DNA of 5,491 nt from Microcaldota archaeon (lineage in GTDB: Archaea > Micrarchaeota > Micrarchaeia > Anstonellales > J096). The notes under the pieces are model-generated. The model did no database searches and was not told the origin of the DNA. It was given only the letters and a program-made list of their open reading frames with translations. The stretch is from the NCBI GenBank assembly GCA_015520875.1, contig WAPD01000109.1, positions 1 to 5,491 of the forward strand, written 5' to 3'. The position numbers and the translations under genes were made by a program. Shown in pieces: positions 1-5,491 of this stretch. Every line of letters starts with the position of its first letter. Position 1 is the first letter of the stretch.

Positions 1-1
1 A

Positions 2-3000
2 TATAGGGATCTGCATGGGACTTTGTTTAGGTTTTATAGCTTAGAATCAGGAATAGGTTCTAATGCAGCGTTGCTTAAAGGAGAACTAGAAAGGCTTTAT
101 AATCAATTGGAAAGTAACGATAATCCTGAGATTAGAAAAACATTGAATGAAATTAATGAATTAATACAGATCCTTGCTTTGGATTCCTTGATAGAAAAGG
201 AAAAAAGGTTAATGGAATACTCTAACAAACTTGAAGTCTATGGAACAGAAGGGGAAGTTGGAAAGGTAATCTTAGAAGAGCTCGATTCTCTCTATAACTC
301 AGAAGTGGAAACAAAGGAAGAAACTCTTACATTTAAAGATATTTTAGAGGATCCTGAAAAAATAAGGGAATCCAATATCTCATTATTTGATAATTTGTTA
401 ACTTTGGATAGGAGGGTTAGAGAGAGGACAGGGGAGCTTGAGAGGGAAGTTGGCATCTTTGAAAAAGATTATCAATCCATAGAGAGCGATGATCCTTATA
501 TAAGGACAACCCACAACTTCAGAGATGAAGAAATGTATTGGATTAATGCAATAAATTGGGGTATTAGGGTTAGAGACTTTGTTAAAGGATTAGCATTACA
601 CAATGCTATCGAAATACAAAATGTAGCTCCTATTACTGAAACATGGTTATATGCTAGGATGTTGGGTTATGAAACTCCTGAGCAACTATTCCAAGATCAA
701 GATATTGATGATAAGGTTAAAGAAAGGGCGTTAGGAGAACTACTATATCACCAAGCATCCCATTATGTTAATTCCAAAAATTTTGAACATAAAGAGGAAC
801 TCTTGCATGATATTTCCAGATTATTAACATTGGAAGAACCTCAGCATATAAACATGGATAAATATAATAAAGAAGAACAAAGCTTCCTACAATTGCTAAT
901 AAAGGATATTGCAAAAGCCCTCTCTAGAGATGATCTAGAATCCTTGGACTTAAGCACCCAATTAGAAGGCATTCCATCCTTTAGGCATTTATGGTCCTCT
1001 ATTCCAGGAGATAAGAACTTCCAAGATATGGCTTTGGCGTTTTATAAATCGGATCCTCAAACCGACCCAGAAACCATTGATGATGAGTTGGCAAGAAAAA
1101 GAGCCTTACAAGATTTCCATGACCTAAAAGAAGGCTTTGTTGAATCTATTAAGAGAGCTACAAATCTCGATCTAACCCACCCCGAAGTAATAGAAAAAAT
1201 GAGCGATTACAATCAATTTGTAAATGAATTGGCAACTAAAGATCCAACTCTAAACGAAGCATTTAATATATATGACGATAAGGTATTTGATGAAGGTTTT
1301 GCATCCAGTAAATTTAACCTAAATGTTGTTTCATTAAAAGATTTGGAAAGTGCCCATTCTACCATAGCCGATTACAAGGATTACAAGGAATGGAACAGGG
1401 AGATTTTACAAGGAAACGAAGGTGCTATGACAATAAACAGAGCAAAGGTTCCATATATCTTCATGGTAAAAAAAGAATCAACAAATATAGGGGAGAGAAC
1501 AGCGATTTCCCAATCTTATTTACAATACGCTAAAGGTACTCAATCCCATCCTATCGATTTTACCATGAACCGATTATCGAAGCAATATCTGGAACTAGAA
1601 GCAACTACTTCTTCCCCTTACACAAGCTATGCAGACCAATTGCCCAATCAAATAGCCCACATGGTTTCGGGATTGTTGGTTACGCAAAAAATATTGGAGT
1701 TCAAAGGATTTGATGTGAAAGTAGATGATATCTCAATTAAAGATATGAAAGATATCCTTTATAGCGGGAAGGTATTGAAGGTGAATAAAGTAGATGGTAA
1801 ATTAAAGTTAGAAGAAACCTCCAAACCTTCTAAGGACACTATTGTTGGACATGATGGAAAACTCTACAATATTTTTCCATATCAATATACTCATGTTGTT
1901 GTAAGAAATGATGAGGCAAAGCTCTTACCTTTACTTTATGGTGATGGTGCTCCTAGGTTTATAAAAGAGCTTAAAAAATCCACAAAGCGCAGATTAACCT
2001 CTTTAATAGATGAGCGTTATTTGGCTACATTGACAATAGAACGATTGGCCTCCCCAGATGAAACAGTTAATGTGTTAATGTTGCGCTGGGACCCTGTAAA
2101 GAAAGAATACGTTAGGGATATTACACATGATGTTAAGCTTCCGTTCCATGTTTATAATAAAGTAATAAGCAATGCTGATAAAATTACACAAGAGCTCTCC
2201 AAACATTTTGATGACATGAGAATTGCTGTGGATTCAATTATCTATTATGGAGATGCAAACATATATCTGGGACTTATGGAGGCCCTTAGCGCGTTAAAGG
2301 TTCCAAAAGATTTACCAGAGGAATTAAAGGGAGATTTTCGTAAATTGGCAAATGCACGTTTAGATCAATCCATTCCTTCTATTAAAAACCCTGCATTGGA
2401 GCAATATTTATGGGAAAATGCTTCCAAATCTTTGGCAATTGCCCTAATGCGGGAAAAATATGCTTTAATAAATCGCATAAGTAGCAAAGAACAATTGCTC
2501 AAGTATTTTTCAAAAAGAAAAGAAACTATTACAAATCACATTAGAGATCATGTTAGAGCAGAAAGGCTTGCCCTTACTTATTCCATAACTAAAGACCCTC
2601 AAGTGAAACAAGAGCTTGAGAGATTTCAGGCCTTGTTAAGCAATTCTTACTACACTGGGGCTGATGCTAGAAAACTATTTAACGGAATTTATTTAGGAGC
2701 ATTGGATAGCGTTAAGCACAACGAATGGTTGGGTATTGTTGGGTTAATCGCAAGAGATCATGCAAACGAACCTCATTTAATGAAATATATTAGGAATTCA
2801 TATATCATAGATGAGATAGACCATGCATATGAGAGGGCTGCAAAACCACCCGTTAAGGTTTCAGTTCCTAAGAAGGTGGAAAGGGCCTTTAAGCAAAGGT
2901 TCTTACACGATTTACATACACAACACATGTTAATCCAAAACGTCTACTTAAGATATGCCCAGAATTTAGAAGTAGCCGACCACAACAGTTCTATTGCCCA

Positions 3001-4867
3001 GATAAAATTCCCAACAGCAGCTTCTTTAATGGCCCAAACCTATTCTATTTATGATAAACACATGGAAACCCACCTAAAGGAAATTGACAAAAATATAAAA
3101 GAATTAAACAAGAGGTTAAAGGAAACCAAAGATAAAGAAGAAAGGTCCCAAATTAAAGAACAAATCAACCAATTATTAAACGAGAAAAGATTATACCTAT
3201 TGAGTTTAAACAACCTATATAACACAGATGTTGTGTCTAGGATAGGTTGGATAGCGTCTGCATGGACAGGAACAACCCGTTCTGCTGAAAAGATTTATTC
3301 TACTATAACAGGGTTCACTAGAGGTGCTCAAATAGCGGCAGATTTCCATGCAGGTTCTGGACTTTACTATCCTATTTATATATTAATGGCCCATACTGCT
3401 AGCGAGTCTTTATACCAAGCAGTTGCTAGACATGGAATGTGGAAAACAGAGGAATTCATGCTACAAGGATGGATGTGGGGTGTTCTACCTTCCCATGAAC
3501 TCTCTGTAAAAGATTATTGGGATGCCTTTAGAACCGGGAATAAAAGAAAACTTCACAGGTTCTTATTAGAACATAATAAAACAGCAATATCCAATCCTGG
3601 AACACTAAGATACTGGAACATGGTTTCAATGCTGGATAGGTTTGAAACAGCAGTAGGTGCTACCTGGAGATCTCTATTCCAGCCTATTACTTTGGGCGGT
3701 TTGGCCGAAAAACTAGCTATTGATTTTGGTATAGGTGCCCATGCTAGAGTGGCAGAAGTAAGGAAATACTATCAAGCATATTCAAAAGTTGCTCACAGAT
3801 TGCCATCTTCTTTAGATATAGCTTATTCAATGAGCGAGGAAGAATTAGAAGCTTATCTAAGCACTTTACCGCCTTATGAAAGAGAGTTCCTTAAAGAGCA
3901 AATCTCTAGATTGATTGTTTCTAGGAATTACTATTCAGCAAAACATTCGGTAACTGCCAGTGGAGTATCACCTGCTTTAATATTAGCCCATTTAAGTTCT
4001 TTCTCACCATTTAGCACCCCTAGAAATATCTGGGATAATCCTGTTTGGGGATCCTTTACATTCCACACTTTGGGGATGTTTTTAGGAATTCCAGGAGGTG
4101 TGTTCTTTGATGTGATGGAAGGTTTCAGCAAATACAAGACTTTGCAATGGACCGTTCCAAAGTATGGTAAAGAAATGGCTAGAGGTTCTCCAAGGTTAAC
4201 AGATGGTTTGGGAATAACAGATTGGGAAGAAAGAATAGGATATTATTTAATCCCGGCAGGAAAACATGAATGGTTATCTCCAACTATTGCAAAAAGAGGG
4301 GACCTTCCAGGATATGGGGATGTGGATTGGGCTACTGGTCGTTTAAGACAATATACTTGGTTACCTAGAATGTATCTACATAAAGAACATTACATCTATG
4401 ATACTAATAGAACGCACCTATCTTGGGTTGCTAGATGGAGGGAGGCAAAACACGAACAAGAAGTCTACTCTCCTAGATATACATTTCCATATGGTTTCTT
4501 ACTACCTCCTTTGATGTTTGATTACTTTACACCACGCTGGGAGGAGCAAGGTCTAATGGGAACAGTTCAGAGTGTGAAGGAAGTCCCAAAAAAGATGTGG
4601 GAATCTATTGGGAGCATTAGCAGAGAAAAAGTAAAGAACTACTTCAAAAGACATGGAGGAGATGTCTTACTTACAGGATTGGCGGCAGGATCTATTGGTT
4701 TGGCATTTGGTACTCCTGCATTAATAGGTACTTCTATGTTTTTTGGCGGTTCATATATGGCTGGGTTGATAAACAAACATACAAAGGATTCAGCAATGCC
4801 AAAATGCCCAGTATGTGGAACACCTAAGCGCAGAGGCTTTAGATGTCCAAGATGTGGGGCACCATAG
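2..4867 (+). CDS. Giant multidomain protein of unknown function with C-terminal hydrophobic hairpin and zinc ribbon (5'-partial)
   Basis: I do not recognise this family. The frame is open from base 2 to the TAG at 4865-4867, giving at least 1621 residues. No stop precedes the first possible start (TTG at 23), which also lacks a convincing ribosome binding site, so the gene almost certainly begins upstream. Numbering from that TTG: residues 1-560 are charged and mostly helical in character, with coiled-coil-like stretches near 15-73 and 129-157. Residues 563-711 are richer in beta-type alternation, and 1014-1066 form a heptad-patterned coiled coil. Residues 1069-1540 are rich in Trp, Tyr, Gly and Pro. 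Residues 1545-1583 are a Gly-rich hydrophobic hairpin, and 1592-1614 carry Cys1595, 1598, 1608 and 1611 in CxxC-x9-CxxC spacing. No other cysteine is present. No enzyme motif is evident. A large virion or particle protein, or a membrane-anchored surface-associated protein, are inferences only. Confidence that it is a real gene is very high; function is unknown. Confidence 0.95.
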   Translation, partial: YRDLHGTLFRFYSLESGIGSNAALLKGELERLYNQLESNDNPEIRKTLNEINELIQILALDSLIEKEKRLMEYSNKLEVYGTEGEVGKVILEELDSLYNSEVETKEETLTFKDILEDPEKIRESNISLFDNLLTLDRRVRERTGELEREVGIFEKDYQSIESDDPYIRTTHNFRDEEMYWINAINWGIRVRDFVKGLALHNAIEIQNVAPITETWLYARMLGYETPEQLFQDQDIDDKVKERALGELLYHQASHYVNSKNFEHKEELLHDISRLLTLEEPQHINMDKYNKEEQSFLQLLIKDIAKALSRDDLESLDLSTQLEGIPSFRHLWSSIPGDKNFQDMALAFYKSDPQTDPETIDDELARKRALQDFHDLKEGFVESIKRATNLDLTHPEVIEKMSDYNQFVNELATKDPTLNEAFNIYDDKVFDEGFASSKFNLNVVSLKDLESAHSTIADYKDYKEWNREILQGNEGAMTINRAKVPYIFMVKKESTNIGERTAISQSYLQYAKGTQSHPIDFTMNRLSKQYLELEATTSSPYTSYADQLPNQIAHMVSGLLVTQKILEFKGFDVKVDDISIKDMKDILYSGKVLKVNKVDGKLKLEETSKPSKDTIVGHDGKLYNIFPYQYTHVVVRNDEAKLLPLLYGDGAPRFIKELKKSTKRRLTSLIDERYLATLTIERLASPDETVNVLMLRWDPVKKEYVRDITHDVKLPFHVYNKVISNADKITQELSKHFDDMRIAVDSIIYYGDANIYLGLMEALSALKVPKDLPEELKGDFRKLANARLDQSIPSIKNPALEQYLWENASKSLAIALMREKYALINRISSKEQLLKYFSKRKETITNHIRDHVRAERLALTYSITKDPQVKQELERFQALLSNSYYTGADARKLFNGIYLGALDSVKHNEWLGIVGLIARDHANEPHLMKYIRNSYIIDEIDHAYERAAKPPVKVSVPKKVERAFKQRFLHDLHTQHMLIQNVYLRYAQNLEVADHNSSIAQIKFPTAASLMAQTYSIYDKHMETHLKEIDKNIKELNKRLKETKDKEERSQIKEQINQLLNEKRLYLLSLNNLYNTDVVSRIGWIASAWTGTTRSAEKIYSTITGFTRGAQIAADFHAGSGLYYPIYILMAHTASESLYQAVARHGMWKTEEFMLQGWMWGVLPSHELSVKDYWDAFRTGNKRKLHRFLLEHNKTAISNPGTLRYWNMVSMLDRFETAVGATWRSLFQPITLGGLAEKLAIDFGIGAHARVAEVRKYYQAYSKVAHRLPSSLDIAYSMSEEELEAYLSTLPPYEREFLKEQISRLIVSRNYYSAKHSVTASGVSPALILAHLSSFSPFSTPRNIWDNPVWGSFTFHTLGMFLGIPGGVFFDVMEGFSKYKTLQWTVPKYGKEMARGSPRLTDGLGITDWEERIGYYLIPAGKHEWLSPTIAKRGDLPGYGDVDWATGRLRQYTWLPRMYLHKEHYIYDTNRTHLSWVARWREAKHEQEVYSPRYTFPYGFLLPPLMFDYFTPRWEEQGLMGTVQSVKEVPKKMWESIGSISREKVKNYFKRHGGDVLLTGLAAGSIGLAFGTPALIGTSMFFGGSYMAGLINKHTKDSAMPKCPVCGTPKRRGFRCPRCGAP
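3062..3220 (+). other. Coiled-coil segment within the giant protein
   Basis: Residues 1014-1066 (counted from the TTG at base 23) are Lys/Glu-rich. Hydrophobic residues at roughly 3-4 spacing (Ile1021, Ile1025, Leu1028, Leu1032, then Ile1044, Ile1048, Leu1051, Leu1059, Leu1062) suggest two helices broken near a Thr-Lys-Asp-Lys stretch, possibly a helical hairpin. The segment sits exactly at the change from the tryptophan-poor N-terminal part to the tryptophan-rich C-terminal third, so it may be a spacer or an oligomerisation element. Read by eye; no coiled-coil score was computed. Confidence 0.65.
4655..4771 (+). other. Glycine-rich hydrophobic hairpin (probable membrane insertion) near the C-terminus
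   Basis: Residues 1545-1583 of the giant protein have almost no charge. They are two hydrophobic runs, about 1547-1562 and 1566-1583, with many small residues (Gly1552, 1556, 1559, 1563, 1569, 1575, 1576 and 1581) around Thr-Pro at 1564-1565. Basic residues flank both sides (Lys and Arg before, Lys and His after). This pattern fits a re-entrant or two-pass helical hairpin with tight glycine-mediated packing. Each run is at the short end for a full transmembrane helix, so membrane insertion is likely but not proven. Confidence 0.6.
4796..4864 (+). other. C-terminal zinc ribbon
   Basis: The last 23 residues read as a minimal double-knuckle zinc ribbon: CPVCG, a short basic turn of Lys-Arg-Arg, then CPRCG, with Cys1595/1598 and Cys1608/1611 as the expected four zinc ligands. 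Ribbons of this kind are common at the ends of archaeal membrane and nucleic-acid-associated proteins, where they serve as protein- or nucleic-acid-contact modules. Four cysteines in reducing, zinc-bound form would suggest this tail stays on the cytoplasmic (or particle-interior) side of any membrane. That topology is inference. Confidence 0.88.
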
Positions 4868-4875
4868 TTATAAAC
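4868..4875 (+). promoter_or_regulatory. TATA box (box A) for the pilin-like gene, leaderless type
   Basis: TTATAAAC starts at the first base after the stop codon of the giant gene, and its centre is about 27 bases before the ATG at 4899. Archaeal transcription usually starts about 25 bases downstream of the box centre, which would place the start at or next to the ATG. No Shine-Dalgarno-like GGAGG/GGTGA occurs in the gap, in agreement with a leaderless transcript. There is no strong T tract behind the giant gene, so read-through from upstream is also possible. Confidence 0.65.
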
Positions 4876-4898
4876 ATTTCCTAACATAATTAAATACA

Positions 4899-5333
4899 AT
4901 GAAAGCACAAGCAGCTTTGGAATTTCTCTATACATATGGATTTGTTATAATAATCGCCTTGGCAATAATTGCCATGATATTCCATTATTTTAGCCTATCT
5001 TTGGGAAGTGCCCCACAATGCTTTTTACCCTACTATCTAACATGCGAACAATTCTACATCTCCCCAACAGAGCTCCAATTAAACGTTACAAACAATTTTG
5101 ATTACAAGATAAAGCTAAATAGCATAATTGTGGGAACTCGCGACGATTCTTTTACAAAAAACCTAAATGTCCAATTGGATAGAGGAAAATCCTACGTGAT
5201 AAAAGTCCCAATAAACGCCAAAGGAAAGCAATTCTATGGAAAGTTAAACGTTAGTTATAGCTTATGTCCTGGGACATGCGATAATGAAAAATACCATTTA
5301 ATAGGGTTTGTAACAGGAACAGTAGAAAAATAA
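4899..5333 (+). CDS. Class III signal peptide-containing, type IV pilin-like protein
   Basis: This 144-residue protein is a probable secreted pilin-like subunit or pseudopilin. The N-terminus has a very short basic leader (Met-Lys-Ala) followed by QAALEF and a hydrophobic helix to about residue 31. This is the archaeal class III prepilin signature, with cleavage by an EppA-type prepilin peptidase predicted between Ala3 and Gln4, leaving Glu8 as the conserved +5 glutamate. Residues about 50-144 alternate in beta-sandwich fashion, as in many small archaeal surface proteins. Cys41, 49, 123 and 127 could form two disulfides outside the cell, and NVT at 62 and NVS at 117 are N-glycosylation sequons. 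The ATG at 4899 is chosen because it puts the leader at the right length and fits the leaderless promoter. The gene lies 31 bases after the giant gene and converges on the next one. Whether it builds a filament is unknown; no assembly ATPase or platform gene is in view. Confidence 0.88.
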   Translation: MKAQAALEFLYTYGFVIIIALAIIAMIFHYFSLSLGSAPQCFLPYYLTCEQFYISPTELQLNVTNNFDYKIKLNSIIVGTRDDSFTKNLNVQLDRGKSYVIKVPINAKGKQFYGKLNVSYSLCPGTCDNEKYHLIGFVTGTVEK

Positions 5334-5337
5334 AAAA
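5326..5337 (-). terminator. Oligo-T terminator for the minus-strand gene
   Basis: Read on the minus strand, the stop codon TGA at 5340-5338 is followed at once by six T, one A and five T. Archaeal RNA polymerase terminates on such T-rich tracts without needing a hairpin. The tract overlaps the last codons and stop of the pilin-like gene on the other strand. Confidence 0.55.
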
Positions 5338-5491
5338 TCAGAAAGCAGCTTCTTTTAGCTTTTTAAGAAGGTCTGCAGGGCTCTTTATTGGGTACTCTAA
5401 ATAGTTTAAAAGATCTTCTATCTTCTTCCCATTTATTGTCAAATCAATGGAGCTAAACACTTTTTTAAGCTCTTCTTTGCCTACTGGGAAG
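5338..5491 (-). CDS. C-terminal fragment of a small hypothetical protein (5'-partial, convergent)
   Basis: On the minus strand, 50 codons are open from the window edge to TGA at 5340-5338. This stretch is too short to be obvious from length alone. The translation begins FPVGKEELKKVF and ends in YPIKSPADLLKKLKEAAF, with a natural mix of Lys/Glu/Leu codons and a T-rich terminator directly after the stop. The two quoted stretches look like a repeated motif: aromatic-Pro-Val/Ile, a few residues, then an acidic-Leu-Lys helix start. The pattern faintly recalls small archaeal DUF2795/DUF5789-type helical proteins, but I cannot assign a family. The start and most of the protein lie to the right of the window. 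Its stop is 4 bases from the pilin-like gene's stop, a tight tail-to-tail arrangement. Confidence 0.72.
   Translation of the reverse strand, partial: FPVGKEELKKVFSSIDLTINGKKIEDLLNYLEYPIKSPADLLKKLKEAAF
5347..5364 (+). terminator. Possible T-rich terminator for the pilin-like gene
   Basis: About 14-17 bases after the pilin stop, the plus strand has AGCT-TCTTTT-AGCT followed by more T (5361-5364). This allows a small 4 bp stem with a 6-base loop ahead of a T tract. The stem is weak, but T4 and T5 runs alone can terminate archaeal transcription. The element lies inside the coding region of the opposing gene, so the T runs also encode Lys/Leu codons there, which lowers confidence. Confidence 0.4.

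Noticed and set aside
15..44. ATG at base 15 as a start
   Set aside because: In that frame it meets a TAG after nine codons; it is not in the frame of the giant protein.
1370..1393. Asp-Tyr-Lys-Asp-Tyr-Lys-Glu resembling a synthetic epitope tag
   Set aside because: It arises from a natural 9-base duplication and lacks the poly-Asp stretch; there is no other sign of engineered sequence.
1937..2254. Two Tyr-Gly-Asp motifs (residues 639-641 and 742-744) resembling polymerase motif C
   Set aside because: The residues after YGD (GAP and ANI) do not fit the family B motif YGDTDS, and no partner motifs A or B are seen. A polymerase function is not supported.
3931..4137. Minus-strand open frame of 68 codons
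   Set aside because: It lies entirely inside the giant gene, has no promoter or ribosome binding site that I can see, and has a composition expected of an antisense shadow.
4639..4935. Minus-strand open frame of 98 codons spanning the gap between the giant gene and the pilin-like gene
   Set aside because: It is antisense to the zinc ribbon, the TATA box and the pilin leader. Its protein is rich in Pro/Gly/His as the complement of the coding strand would give, and it has no start signals.
1..5491. CRISPR arrays, tRNA or rRNA genes, insertion sequences, long inverted repeats
   Set aside because: I saw no regularly spaced repeats, no clover-leaf pattern and no transposase or terminal repeats on either strand.

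Overview
This window looks like archaeal DNA, most plausibly from a small-genome (DPANN-type) archaeon or an element resident in one. The evidence is an AT-rich composition (about one third GC by eye in the parts I counted), arginine written mostly as AGA/AGG, a leaderless-type TATA promoter about 27 bases before a start codon, and a short prepilin-like protein with the archaeal class III N-terminus (QAALEF followed by a hydrophobic helix). The lineage is an inference; no rRNA, tRNA or lineage-marker gene is present.

Layout: bases 2-4867 (+) are one uninterrupted open reading frame for a giant protein of at least 1621 residues. It has no stop codon before the left edge, so its true N-terminus lies outside the window. 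I do not recognise its family. It has a charged helical N-terminal two thirds with a mixed/beta-rich island (residues about 563-711), a coiled coil (about 1014-1066), a tryptophan- and aromatic-rich C-terminal third, a glycine-rich hydrophobic hairpin (1545-1583), and a terminal CxxC-x9-CxxC zinc ribbon that holds every cysteine in the visible protein. Residue numbers count the TTG at base 23 as residue 1, for reference only. After a 31-base gap containing a TATA box, bases 4899-5333 (+) encode a 144-residue class III signal peptide / type IV pilin-like protein. Bases 5338-5491 (-) hold the last 50 codons of a convergent gene whose stop lies 4 bases from the pilin gene's stop. Oligo-T tracts for termination occur on both strands around this junction. 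No stretch over 300 bases lacks a gene.

Functionally, the two plus-strand genes both suggest the cell surface or a particle: a giant, nearly cysteine-free, apparently membrane-anchored protein beside a secreted pilin-like protein. A virion or particle structural protein and a host-contact surface protein are both possible for the giant; the window alone cannot decide. The pilin has its own promoter, so shared regulation is not shown.
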